This document shows positions 10,731-21,474 of a stretch of DNA of 64,000 nucleotides, one piece after another. Under the pieces are notes generated by a model. The model was not told the DNA's origin and ran no database searches. It saw nothing but the letters and a program-made list of their open reading frames with translations. Origin of the DNA: Apium graveolens (Eukaryota > Streptophyta > Magnoliopsida > Apiales > Apiaceae); NCBI RefSeq assembly GCF_009905375.1, contig NC_133657.1, positions 41,349,853 to 41,413,852 on the forward strand, in the 5' to 3' direction. Position 1 is the first letter of the stretch. Each line of letters begins with the position of its first letter. The position numbers were made by a program, and so were the translations under genes.

Positions 10731-11640
10731 CTCATATGGTGTTTTCCATGCTTGTTAATAAGTGTTGCATTTTGAGTAAAACAAGCAGTCTGCACAGCTT
10801 CAGCCCAGAAATAGGTTAGAAGCTTTGCTTCTTCAAGCATTGTACGTGCAGCTTCAACGAGAGTTCTATTCTTCCTTTCAACAACTCCATTTTGCTGTGG
10901 AGTTCCAAGAGCAGAAAATTCCTGCTTTATTCTATGGCTTTTGCAGAACTCTTCCATTATCAAATTCTTGAACTCAGTGCCATTATCACTCCTTAAAATT
11001 TTCACAGAATCTTTGACCATTTTATCCAGCTGTTTGACATGATCAATCAAGATAGATGCAATTTCACTTTTTGTGTGCAAGAAATACACCCATGTGTATC
11101 TGGTGAACTCATCCACTATAACCAACGCATACTTCTTCTTTGCAATAGACATGACATTTACTGGACCAAATAGATCAACATATATAAGATGATAAGGCTC
11201 AAGAATTGATGATTCAGTCTTGCTCTTGAATGAAGATTTTCTTTGTTTGGCTTTCTGACATGAATCACAAAGACCATCAGGAGCAAATACTGTGTTTGGA
11301 AATCCTCTCACAAGATCTTTCTTGACAAGTTCATTTATATTGTTGAAATTTAAATGAGAGAGTTTCTTATGCCAATTCCAGCTTTCTTCAATTGATGCTC
11401 TACTTAACAGACAGATTGCAGAGCCATCAGTACTTGTTGAAAGCTTAGCTTCATAAATGTTACCACATCTGTATCCTTTCAGAACAACTTTGCCTTTAGA
11501 TTTACTCACAACTTCACAGTGTTCTTCAAAGAAATCAACATGATAACCTCTGTCACAGATTTGACTTATACTCAGTAGGTTGTGTTTAAGTCCTGAGACC
11601 AGAGCTACTTCTTTAATGATGAGATTCCCAAGATTGATAT
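10731..11640 (-). pseudogene. Element B pol, integrase part
   Basis: The frame from about 11640 (named in part by an ATG at 11509) to 10724 holds the GAG-pre-integrase zinc motif (WHKKLSHLN near 11353-11380; CDSCQKAKQ near 11250-11275). It also has the D,D,E core: VDLFGPV at 11161-11180, SDNGTEF near 10970-10990 and the Glu of VVERKN near 10863-10880. It ends early because one A is missing from a homopolymer near 10742, compared with element D. Integrase inserts the cDNA into the host genome. Confidence 0.88.
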
Positions 11641-11792
11641 TGCCATATCAAAAATGTTTTTCCAATGTTGCCATCTCCATAAGAAACACTTGGGCCAGCT
11701 TTCTCCACAAAGTCTGATAGCAGGGCCTTATTTCCAGTCATATGTCCTGAACATCCACTGTCCAGAACTAGAATATTTTTCCTGTTGCCCTG
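11641..11792 (-). pseudogene. Element B pol, aspartic protease part
   Basis: Contains LDSGCSGHMTGN, the copia protease active site (D-S-G), then AGPSVSYGDG. Compared with D, an extra T near 11650-11655 shifts the frame and separates it from integrase. It follows gag after the stop at 11810-11808, with a second in-frame TGA before it, so it is not a simple gag readthrough. It cleaves Gag and Pol. Confidence 0.85.
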
Positions 11793-11807
11793 CAATCACA
11801 AAGACCA
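11790..11807 (-). promoter_or_regulatory. Splice-acceptor-like site at the B gag-pol junction
   Basis: Just after the gag stop the minus strand reads TGGTCTTTGTGATTGCAG, then GG. This pyrimidine/T-rich run ending in GCAG is found at the same place in A, C, D and E. No donor has been identified. Confidence 0.4.
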
Positions 11808-12250
11808 CTAATTATTAGTTTTAAGGACCCAGACTTGCTTGGATCCTTTGGCCTTATTAAGTTTGTTAACATTTGCAGCGGATTTAGCATCAGAGTTTAT
11901 GTTAACATTTTTCTTATCAGAATTTACATTATCAGACTTTGAATCAGAATTTACACTAGAAGGAACAATGGAAACTTTCTTCAAAGAAGGTTTTATTTGA
12001 TAATAATCATAGTACAAACTATGATATTCCTTACAAGTATAAATGGAATGCCATAAACTACCACAATGAAAACAAGGATTTTGTGGTTTGTATCTAACTA
12101 ACTGACTCTTAACTCCTGATTTTGAAGGTAAGGAGTTAATATTCTTATTTTTCCTGCAAAAAGAAGCCAGATGGTTAGAACTTCCACAGTTATGACATGT
12201 TTTCCTAGGAGCATCAGGAACAGGTTTATAATCATTGCTTTTATTCACAC
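11808..12250 (-). pseudogene. Element B gag, C-terminal part beyond the C insertion
   Basis: The frame resumes after element C and carries two CCHC-type knuckles: CHNCGSSNHLASFC and CFHCGSLWHSIYTC, the second with a variant spacing. After a Ser/Asp/Asn-rich stretch it ends in KQVWVLKTNN and a stop. In D the same segment directly follows the sequence interrupted here, which shows that C entered a single gag ORF. The apparent N-terminal Met lies in the LTR of C and is not a real start. Confidence 0.9.
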
Positions 12251-12891
12251 TGTAAGTCATATGTCATAGTCTATTTGTATATTCGAGGATTCAACTCAAC
12301 TCAAATAAGAATGTAATAAGTAAATAGTGGATCTACCGTCAGAGAGATCTCGCAAAGTAACATCTGTCAGAGGATTCAGAAACAAGGTTCATCTACAGAC
12401 TTGAGGAGTTAATTCACTGGAAGAAGCTCAAGAAATTGATCAAGCCTCAGTGATGCAAATCAAGATTGTGGATTTAATCAAGTGACAGAGATCTCGTCAG
12501 AGTATCATTAATTACAAGGATTTAATCTGAAGAAAATCAAAGTGTCAAAGTCAAGACATGAAGAAACGTCACGGAAGTTAGTCACTCATGAACCAGACAG
12601 TACATCGAGTGTCAACATTGAAGTGGTGGAATTGATTCATAATTTTCAGTGATTTTCAGAAGATTTGCAGAAGGATGGGTGTTGTTGAAGACTAAAATTA
12701 ATTCTCTATTAATTAATTAAGTCATCTAATTTAATTAAGAAAATAAATTATATCTACGAAGAATAATTTATTTATTAATTGAATTAATTGATTAATTAAT
12801 TCTGAATTAATTTTAGGAATTTTCAGAATTTAAATTGGATTAAAATTCATTTAAATTCAGCAAGTCAAACTGATTGTACTAGTATGACAAT

Positions 12892-12917
12892 CGGTATGAC
12901 AATCAATAGTCATACCG
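12892..12917. repeat. Inverted repeat in the C LTR
   Basis: CGGTATGAC, an 8-base loop, then GTCATACCG: a perfect 9-bp stem containing CG. The same hairpin is at 18849-18874 in the 3' LTR. Half-site words (GTCATACCGAAAGTC) recur nearby. Confidence 0.8.
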
Positions 12918-12969
12918 AAAGTCATGCTAGTATAAACAATAGTCTCACCGAAAGTTACACTGGGAGGAG

Positions 12970-13035
12970 GATTGTCTTGCTAGTTCATTCTGATTGTCTT
13001 GCTAGTTCATTCTGATAGTCTTGCTAGTTCATTTG
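12970..13035 (+). repeat. 22-bp tandem repeat, three units, in the C LTR
   Basis: Units of GATTGTCTTGCTAGTTCATT plus two bases start at 12970, 12992 and 13014. The third has single-base changes. The same array is in the 3' LTR from about 18927. Confidence 0.85.
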
Positions 13036-13563
13036 ATTGTCATACCGAAAGTCTTGCTGAGCTCAGGATTGTCATTCCAGTTCAATTCAATTCTGTTGAA
13101 TGAATTAAAAAGAAACAGAAGCAGCAGAAAGAATAATCATCAAATACACAAGTCAACAAACAAGAACAGAGCAGCCGCAACAAATATTTTATTCTTCTCT
13201 GCAAAACTTCAAGATCAATTTCTAGATTGTAAAGTTAAATCCAATCAACTAGAAATCTTTATCTTGTTCTTGTGTAACAATCTAGCGGATCAAAATCCAT
13301 AGAACTTAATCTCAAATCGCGTTTAGCATTTGATCTTTTAATTACAAAAATAGAAAAAGTTCATGTCGAATTTATTCTAGATTTGATAATTAATTTGAGA
13401 TTAATTCCTTGTAATCGATACAGTTGTTGTAACACCTTTCAAGTTTAATAATATTTTTATTTAACTTGAATTTTGTTTCACATTTTTTATTCCGCATTTA
13501 ATTCGATTATTTGGTATTGTTTGTATTCAACCCCCCTTTACAAACACATTGGGACCTAACAAT

Positions 13564-13576
13564 TGGAATCAGAGCC
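13564..13576 (+). other. Primer-binding site of element C
   Basis: TGGAATCAGAGCC lies two bases after the LTR end. It has one mismatch (A for T) to the usual initiator tRNA-Met complement. Confidence 0.85.
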
Positions 13577-13657
13577 TTCTGATTAACGAACAAATCAAGA
13601 TCCTAGACTTTTGTGATTTTTCAACTCCTTGAATTTTTATTTATTCAAAAATTCATA

Positions 13658-15889
13658 ATGACTTCACAAAAAGTTGGAACCGTTAAAATTCCACTATTTG
13701 ATAAAGAAAATTACATCATGTGGAAGAAGAAGATGCTATTATTTTTACAAGTTGCAAATCCCAAATATCTGAACTTGTTAAAGAAGGGTCTAAAAACTCC
13801 GATGGTTATTGAACCAGAGGTGATAGTTGATGATGTTGTGATTACCAAAGCTAGAACCTATCCAAAAGAGCCTGAAGATTTTACTCCTGCTGAGAAGGAA
13901 GAAGCCTCCTTGGATGCCAGCCTTCAATTAATATTAATTGATTCCCTTGATCCCTTGATGAACAGACATGTGATGAACTGTAAAAATTCCAAACACATGT
14001 GGGAAACTATTGAGGTGATTAATGAAGGCACAGAGGAAGTTAGGGAGAACAAGTTGGAGATCCTAACCTCTGAGTATAAATATTTTAAATCAAATCCAGG
14101 AGAAGGAATTACTGAAGTGTTTGAGAGGTACAATGCGTTGATCAACAACCTGAACATAAATGGGAAATATTATTCAATCAGGGAGGTCAACAAAAAGTTC
14201 CTTTTAACACTGCCAACTCATCTTGAACATAGAATCACTGCCATTAGAGAAGCTAGAGATCTGAGTGAGATTTCTTTGGACAGGCTCTATGGAGTGTTAA
14301 AAACCTATGAGTTGGAGCAGATTCAACAGAAGGAAGTCTACAGGAAGGATAGAATGGTCAACACATCTACTGCACTTGTAGCTGAAGGTTAACAACAACA
14401 GCAATCTCAACAATTGGAGAGAATGGTACAGTGTTCCAAGGCTGAGGAAAATATGTTAGTAGCAGAATATGATCCTCCTACTACAAATCAATCAAGTGAT
14501 GATTTTTATTCCTTGGAAGAGCTGAAGCAATTGGAAGATGAGTCAATGGCCCAAATTGTCAAGAGATTCTCCCATGTCAGATTCAAGAGGAATCCCAAGC
14601 TTAAGTACAAGTCCAACTACAACAAATTCCAGAAAGGTGGATCTTCATCCTCTAACACCAGCAGTGGTGGATACAAAACAGGGATGGTTGATCGGAGCAC
14701 CATCAGATGCTATAACTGCAATGAGTTGGGACACTTTACCACAAAATGTAGGAAGCCAAAGCAAGTAAGAAAGAACTCTGAAAGGGCTTATCTGGCAAAG
14801 GGAAGAAGCTGGGATAATACTGACAGTGAAGATGAAGATGAAGGAAATCTTGCTCTTATGGCTATTGATGGAAAAGCTTCATCGTCAAGAATAGAGGTAA
14901 AACTTTCTGATGCTGAAATGGTTTATCATCTAAGAGGTAACTTAGATTGTGCACGTCGTGATAATGAACTGTTAAGTTTACAGATCACAGACCTTGAGAA
15001 AGAGGTCAATGAATTAAGACTTGTGCACATTAATCAAGACAAATTAAAAGAACAAGTATCTTTTCTTGAGAATAGAGTTGACTATTACAGAAAACTCAAA
15101 ACTATTCTCAAAGACAAGATCACCGGTCTTGAGACTAAGGTTAGAGCCTACTTCAATTCTTGTTCGAAGGCTAAAGAGTTCTACAGTAAGCAAGCTGTTA
15201 ATCAAACATCTGGAATAGGTTATGATTACAATGCTGCTATTGGAGAATTAGGCATAAACTCCCCTCCTCGTGTCTGTGCTAAAGGGAGGGAAGTACCACA
15301 TGTGCTTAAGGGTGTTGATGAACCCCTCTATAAACCATCAATTGCTGAACCATTTGATGCGACCTCTTCTGTTATTCAGGAAGAAATACGTGCTGAAGAT
15401 CATGCTAATGAGAAGGTTGTTTCCAAGTCAAGTGTGTCGAAAGTTCCAGTCAAAGTTGTGAAAGCAACTGAGACTAACTCAGACACACATGAGTTGGATA
15501 ACAAAAATGCCATGTCTTCCATGCATAAATTGCCCACTATTAATCACTCTCATAAAGCATGTGGTGTTTCTAATTGTATGTCTTGTGCTTTTAATATGAT
15601 GTATGCTTATTTTAATGGTAAACATATTTCTAATGATAAGACTACTCCTCGTCAGCATGTGAATAACAAGAAGCATGATAGGTCTAGGACTGCCAGTCCT
15701 TCTAAGGCTAGAAAGGAGACATTTGTGCCTAAGCTTAAACAGAAATTTGTTAAGGCTGTTTACAAGGTCAAATGTTCAGTCATTGAGAAAGTTGAGACAA
15801 TTAAAATTAAAAATGTTGTTTTGCCTGACAAAGGACAGTTCTACAAGTATGCCGGGCCCAACCAAGTTTGGGTTCCGAAGAAGGTCTAA
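13658..15889 (+). pseudogene. Element C gag, one internal stop
   Basis: The ATG at 13658 begins MTSQKVGTVKIPLFDKENY, a copia Gag start. An earlier in-frame ATG at 13613 lies in the leader and lacks Gag character. A TAA at 14390-14392 is the only break; the same frame continues to the TAA at 15887-15889. The CCHC knuckle is CYNCNELGHFTTKC. After a Leu-rich, coiled-coil-like stretch comes an unusual Cys/His cluster, HKACGVSNCMSCAF, then a basic tail ending in QVWVPKKV. Gag conservation in an element without pol fits use of Gag in cis or in trans. Confidence 0.9.
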
Positions 15890-15905
15890 TCCATTTGTAG
15901 TGCAG
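15890..15905 (+). promoter_or_regulatory. Splice-acceptor-like site at the C gag-pol junction
   Basis: TCCATTTGTAGTGCAG follows the gag stop at once, with AG 16 nt after the stop. It matches the position seen in the four other copia elements. Confidence 0.4.
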
Positions 15906-15929
15906 GGCATTAAACAGGTGTAACCGGTA

Positions 15930-16097
15930 GTGTGGATTCTTGACAATGGATCATCAAGACATATGACCGGAGATAGAGCCCTGCTATCAAATGTGGATTG
16001 AGAAAGCTGGCCCCCTGGTTACCTTTGGAGATAACAACAAAGGTTTATCTGAGAGATATGGCTGTTTGCAAGCTGGTAATGTTATCTTGAACTTGTA
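15930..16097 (+). pseudogene. Element C protease remnant
   Basis: VWILDNGSSRHMTGD is recognisable as the copia protease active site, but DSG has become DNG. One extra base near 15993 shifts the frame. Similarity to copia Pol ends in an ILNL-like stretch and a TAA near 16097, and nothing of integrase follows. Confidence 0.8.
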
Positions 16098-16715
16098 AAT
16101 AGTTTCTATATTTTTGCTATATTTATATAAGTTTTTATTTGTATTTTCTGTAATTGTAAATATTGTATGATATATGAAATTGTATGTTGATATCTTGTTG
16201 ATAGATATTTGGTATTTAATTCATTGATATTTGTTTTTATTATTATTATTTGTATTGTATTATTTTTTATTTTTTATTTTTATTTTATTTTAAATATAAT
16301 GCAACATAACAATTAGTATCTAAAGTACTTGACAAGTATCGGTCAATGATATGTTGTTAACATTATGTTGCAGATATTTGTAAGCTTTTGACATGAATGA
16401 GAATTACTTAGACTTTACCCTAAGTGATCAATGTTTTATCAAAAACTCATTCATATTAAAAAACAAAATCAAACTTCTTTCTACATTAGTGATTTCTTAT
16501 TTCATGTAAAATCTTTTGAAATCACTATTGTACATCATTATCTCTATAGTGCCATATATGCTGTGTTACAGGTTCAGTCTCCAATGACTTTCTTTCATTG
16601 ACAGTCATGAGATTGAAAACCCACAACGTCTATCCCAGACTGTAAAGACAAACACAAAAACAGAACCAACCGACACTCTCTTACCACTAAATGTAGTATG
16701 AATGAGCGTGAGGGA
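16098..16715 (+). other. AT-rich non-coding filler in element C
   Basis: Takes the place of integrase, RT, RNase H and the start of the third ORF. It has poly-T/A-rich stretches (16240-16300) and no coding similarity that I can see. Origin unknown; it may be decayed spacer DNA or captured sequence. Confidence 0.6.
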
Positions 16716-17690
16716 GATAGTGCCTTAGTGCACCACATAAGGAAGGTTCTGTAGTCAACCCAGTAGCTCTGTCTCCTACATAGATGAGTAGTATTTAAAC
16801 CGAGACAACTGCTAACCCCCATACATCTTCTCAAAAAGATGTAATGGTTGAAAAGGCACAAAAACAGTTACTAGATTCATTCTCTCAACAGGGTGCGTCT
16901 ATTGAAATTTGCCTGTCGGCCAGGGTATCCGATGTAGTGTCACCACCTCAAATATAAACAATTCTTAATGCACAAGGAAAGGTTACACACACAAAGGATG
17001 AGTTGACGGAAACAAGAGTTTCGACCATTTTAAGGTCAGATTCGATTGTTCAAGGTTCATTAATGGACCAATTGCCTTTACAGGTGTTAGGAGAGGATAC
17101 TGATCCAAAAGCCATATGTCAGTGGTCAGTGTCTACCTCCCCAGGCTTAAATCCCCTGGATGCATCTGCGGATAGTGGATCTGACATAGGCGCAGATCGG
17201 CAACTTGTTGACAATGATTCAGATATAACCTGATGAGTCACAAGGAAATGTCTTCACAGACATTAGAAGGGAACCTTGATCTTTATGCTAAATTCGTTGG
17301 ATCATTGTTTACCTTCCCAGAATTCAAATCTGGAACCCTAAAAGGGAAGCTAGCAACTTGTAGATTATGACTCAAATTCATCTGACGAGTTTAACAAGGA
17401 TGGGGATTTGCGAACTCCCATTGCACCACCTGTGACCTCCTTAAGGATGGCTAAGGTGATTTTCCTTGCAGGTACAGCTGGAATATGGAGCTATGAGAGG
17501 AGTGATACACTTGTGAAAAAGAGTGTAAACACGAGTGGAGAGAAGAGTGAAACACATGTGAGGTACACTAAACAGAATCACACACTCACAGTGAGGAAGA
17601 AAGAGAAACTACTTGTTATTTCTTTTCCAACCAAGTGAATATGAGAACTCCTTCAGACGACGGCATACATTCCTTCTTTAAGGGGGAGAT
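16716..17690 (+). pseudogene. Third-ORF remnant in element C
   Basis: Aligns by eye with element E on both sides of the D insertion (41350-41419 and 53791 to about 54550). Shared landmarks are GTAGCTCTGTCTCCT / GCAGCTCTGTCTCC, CATCTTCTCAAAA, CAGTTACTAGAT, CAGGTGTTAGGAGAG, GATAGTGGATCTGAC and GCGAACTCCCATTGCACC. Only two short open stretches remain (17003-17233 and 17408-17638). The central and C-terminal parts of the ORF are missing. This shows that C descends from an element with the E architecture and independently confirms the D insertion joint. Confidence 0.8.
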
Positions 17691-17802
17691 AAAAGCTTAA
17701 GTAATAGTTTGGAGGATTCCTCAACTAAGGGGGAGAAATAGCAGGGAGTAAGAAAAAGATCCTACATATGTACACTACACCACACCATTGTTGTTTGTAA
17801 CT

Positions 17803-17939
17803 ACGGATCCTATTGTACGGGAGAGGTGGTAAACACAAGGTGATTTTCTAGTAAGGGAAGAAGCTGTTAGGGGAGTACCATTGGTTTTTATCTGCGGATC
17901 CTATTGTACGGGAGAGGTAGTAAACGAAGGTGATCTTCT
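17803..17939 (+). repeat. Direct repeat of about 46 bp before the C polypurine tract
   Basis: 17803-17849 and 17894-17939 share CGGATCCTATTGTACGGGAG and about 25 further bases with few changes. The gap between copies is 44 bp. Confidence 0.85.
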
Positions 17940-18194
17940 TTAATCAGTTGATTCTCATAGGGGGAGAAGCAAGAGAGATATGGGCTTCTCAACAGGAAAT
18001 GTGGTTGTACAAAAGAAAATGAAACTACTTGAAGATATGTTCAGTCTAGAGGAACATCTTATTTGGAAGATGGAAAATGTTATATTTATTCCAGAAACTT
18101 TTCTACTATTTACTTTGTATTTCTGTTTATATCTTTTTCTTATTTGTTAGTTGAGTTATCCTCTAGGTATTTGTGTGTTATTTTCTAACAAACA

Positions 18195-18207
18195 AATAGG
18201 GGGAGAT
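18195..18207 (+). other. Polypurine tract of element C (last of several)
   Basis: AAATAGGGGGAGAT lies against the 3' LTR. Similar AAGGGGGAGA tracts stand upstream near 17680, 17728 and 17960, so four occur within 530 bp. Confidence 0.85.
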
Positions 18208-19519
18208 TGTAAATCATATGTCATAGCCTATTTGTATATTCGAGGATTCAACTCAACTCAAATAAGAATGTAATAAGTAAATAGTGGATCTACCGTCAGA
18301 GAGATCTCGCAAAGTAACATCTGTCAGAGGATTCAGAAACAAGGTTCATCTACAGACTTGAGGAGTTAATTCACTGGAAGAAGCTCAAGAAATTGATCAA
18401 GCCTCAGTGATGCAAATCAAGATTGTGGATTTAATCAAGTGACAGAGATCTCGTGAGAGTATCATTAATTACAAGGATTTAATCTGAAGAAAATCAAAGT
18501 GTCAAAGTCAAGACATGAAGAAACGTCACGGAAGTTAGTCACTCATGAACCAGACAGTACATCGAGTGTCAACATTGAAGTGGTGGAATTGATTCATAAT
18601 TTTCAGTGATTTTCAGAAGATTTGCAGAAGGATGAGTGATGTTGAAGACTAGAATTAATTCTCTATTAATTAATTAAGTCATCTAATTTAATTAAGAAAA
18701 TAAATTATATCTGCGAAGAATAATTTATTTATTAATTGAATTAATTGATTAATTAATTCTGAATTAATTTTAGGAATTTTCAGAATTTAAATTGGATTAA
18801 AATTCATTTAAATTCAGCAAGTCAAACTGATTGTACTAGTATGACAATCGGTATGACAATCAATAGTCATACCGAAAGTCATGCTAGTATAAACAATAGT
18901 CTCACCGAAAGTTACACTGGGAGGAGGATTGTCTTGCTAGTTCATTCTGATTGTCTTGCTAGTTCATTCTGATAGTCTTGCTAGTTCATTTGATTGTCAT
19001 ACCGAAAGTCTTGCTGAGCTCAGGATTGTCATTCCAGTTCAATTCAATTCTGTTGAATGAATTAAAAAGAAACAGAAGCAGCAGAAAGAATAATCATCAA
19101 ATACACAAGTCAACAAACAAGAACAGAGCAGCCGCAGCAAACATTTTATTCTTCTCTGCAAAACTTCAAGATCAATTTCTAGATTGTAAAGTTAAATCCA
19201 ATCAACTAGAAATCTTTATCTTGTTCTTGTGTAACAATCTAGCGGATCAAAATCCCTAGAACTTAATCTCAAATCGCGTTTAGCATTTGATCTTTTAATT
19301 ACAAAAATAGAAAAAGTTCATGTCGAATTTATTCTAGATTTGATAATTAATTTGAGATTAATTCCTTGTAATCGATACAGTTGTTGTAACACCTTTCAAG
19401 TTTAATAATATTTTTATTTAACTTGAATTTTGTTTCACATTTTTTATTCCGCATTTAATTCGATTATTTGGTATTGTTTGTATTCAACCCCCCTTCTACA
19501 AACACATTGGGACCTAACA
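18208..19519 (+). repeat. Element C 3' LTR
   Basis: 1312 bp, starting TGTAAATCATATG and ending GACCTAACA. It is nearly identical to 12251-13561, with about 10 substitutions and one indel in the C/T-run near the end. The hairpin copy is at 18849-18874. Confidence 0.96.
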
Positions 19520-21418
19520 CACACCTTCCTTTCCATTCCTATTTTTCCTAGGTGATTTTACCTTGTTTGCATTCTTGACATCTTTCAGCTTATGCTTAAG
19601 CTGCTTCTTTGTCATTAAGCCTATGTTTACTTCAGCTGTCTTTTCCTGTTTTAGTTTGTCAGAAGTTAATTCCTCTTTAACTTCTGATTTCTCATTATCA
19701 GACTTTACAGTTACAAACTTAACAGGTTTTAACTTTGGATTTTGCTTAACAACAGGCTTAATTTCTTCAATTCCTTTGTCATTCTTATTCTCTCCATAAC
19801 CTAAGCCCTCTTTCCAATTTTCACTACTTAGCAAATTTTGAGTTGTTCTGCCAGAGTTAGTCCAAGTCCTGATTATCTCTCTTTCCTTTTCTAACTCAGT
19901 TTTTAGAGATTCATTCATTTTTAGCACTTCATCCCTAACATAAAAAGCATCATCTCTATCCTTCTGAGTTTGATGGAATATAACTAACTCTTTTTCTAAG
20001 AAATCATATCTTTTCTTAAAAGCAAGATTTTCAGAAGTTAATCTTTCACATGTTAAGGTTTGATCTCTATAACTAACAAACATGGTTTTAAGATATCTTC
20101 TCAACTCATTAATATCATCAGTATGAAAAGCATAAGTAGTCTGAGGTACCTTTGTTTCAGCAGCTTCAGAACTGCTCTCAGCACTTTCTTTATCAGCATT
20201 TGCCATCAATGCATAGTTCTCCTCACTTTCAGAGTCTGAAGTGTCTGTCCAGCTTTTCTGCTTTGTGACAAGAGCCTTGCCTCTGTCACCCTTTACCTTC
20301 TTGCAGTCAGGAGATATGTGGCCTTTCTCACCACAGTTATAGCATTTAACATTGGTGTAATCTCCTCTGTCAGACTTTCCTCCTCTGCCTTCAGATCTTC
20401 TGAAATTCTTCTTATCAGAACTTATGCTTTTTCTGGAAAACTTCTTTCCCTTCCTGAACTTCCTGTATGCAATCTTGGTGATTCCTTTCACCATAAGAGC
20501 ATACAGCTTCATCATCTCCTCATCAGCATCGGTCTCAGGCAAGCTTTCAGAATCTGAGTCATCATCACTCTCAGAACTTGATGACTCAGTATCAGACTTT
20601 ATGAAAAGAGCTTTACCCTTGTCTTTCTTTGAGAAAGCTACCTTGGGGAATTCTTCTTCAGCCTTAAGAGCGACTGTCCTTGACTTTCCTCCTTTCCTCT
20701 TGCTTCTTTGTTCCATCTCCAGCTCATGAGTCTTGAGCATTCCATAGATTTCGTCAAGAGTTGTTTCATCAAGATTGTAGTTGTCTCTTATTGTCGTTGC
20801 CTTCAAATCCCAGCATTTAGGAAGAGCTAACAGGAACTTAAGGTTTGAATCTTCAAGATCATACTCTTTATCAACCAATGACAAATCATTCAAAAGTTTG
20901 ACAAATCTATCATATAAATCATTCAATGGCTCATTAGTCTTTGAGTCAAAGTGTTCATACTCTTGAGTGAGTATTGTCTTCCTGTTCTTCTTAATTGTGT
21001 CAGTTCCCTGACACCTTGTTTCCAGAGCATCCCATATCTCCTTAGCAGTCTTGCAGTTGATTACCCTGTTTGACATTACATTATCAATGGCACTATGCAG
21101 TAAGTGTCGTACCTTAGCATCCTTAGCAATTGATGCTATGTCTTCAGCAGTATAATCACTCTTCTCCTTTGGTACGGTCATTGCTGCTTCACCTGCAACT
21201 GCAACAGCGAGTTTGGTTGGTTTGTGAGGACCTTCCTTGATTCTATCCAGGTATTCTGGATCTGTTGCTTCCAGGAACATGGTCATCCTTACCTTCCATA
21301 TGGGATATTCAGATGGTCTTAGTATGGGGTCTCTGATGGTCTCATACCGACTCTGAATTAGTGTCTTTGGTGGTTCCTCAATTGTGGTAGGCTTAGTTGG
21401 AGTTTCTGTGTCCGACAT
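19520..21418 (-). pseudogene. Element B gag, N-terminal part
   Basis: The ATG at 21418 lies about 40 nt after the primer-binding site on the minus strand. Gag landmarks are YPIWKVRMTMFLEATDP, an acidic spacer, VINCKTAKEIWDAL, LTQEYEHFDSK, LYDRFVKLLNDL and LDEIYGMLKTHELE. A CCHC knuckle, CYNCGEKGHISPDC, follows Ser/Asp-rich and basic stretches, then a long Leu/Lys/Glu coiled-coil-like region. It is open until element C interrupts it after NGKEGV; the last residue and stop of the visible ORF come from the C LTR. It continues at 12250-11808. Confidence 0.92.
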
Positions 21419-21459
21419 GATTGTGTTTGGATCTTTAACTGTATGTAAGTTAACAGATA

Positions 21460-21472
21460 GGCTCTGATACCA
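21460..21472 (-). other. Primer-binding site of element B
   Basis: Minus-strand TGGTATCAGAGCC, two bases inside the 5' LTR, is a perfect match to the initiator tRNA-Met 3' end. Confidence 0.93.
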
Positions 21473-21474
21473 AT

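Larger units (their letters stand above)
12251..13561 (+). repeat. Element C 5' LTR
   Basis: Starts TGTAAGTCATATG and ends GGGACCTAACA. It contains a 9-bp stem hairpin (12892-12917) and a 22-bp tandem repeat (12970-13035). The 93-codon ORF here is repeated in the other LTR and is not a gene. Confidence 0.96.
12251..19519 (+). mobile_element. Element C: non-autonomous SIRE-type element keeping gag, with pol largely deleted
   Basis: 7269 bp, flanked by a perfect 5-bp duplication CACAC (12246-12250 and 19520-19524). LTRs are 1311 and 1312 bp and differ by about 10 substitutions and one indel. The internal region keeps a nearly complete gag and part of protease. Integrase, RT and RNase H are absent. 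From about 16716 the sequence is a decayed version of the third ORF of element E, followed by several polypurine tracts. It could only have moved with proteins supplied by a relative. Confidence 0.95.

Noticed and set aside
12240..12260. Separate small zinc-knuckle gene starting in the C LTR
   Set aside because: The Met lies in the LTR of C. The rest is the C-terminal part of B gag, as element D shows.
13021..13302. 93-codon ORF, repeated at 18978-19259
   Set aside because: Both lie at the same place in the two C LTRs. The near identity reflects LTR pairing, not coding selection.
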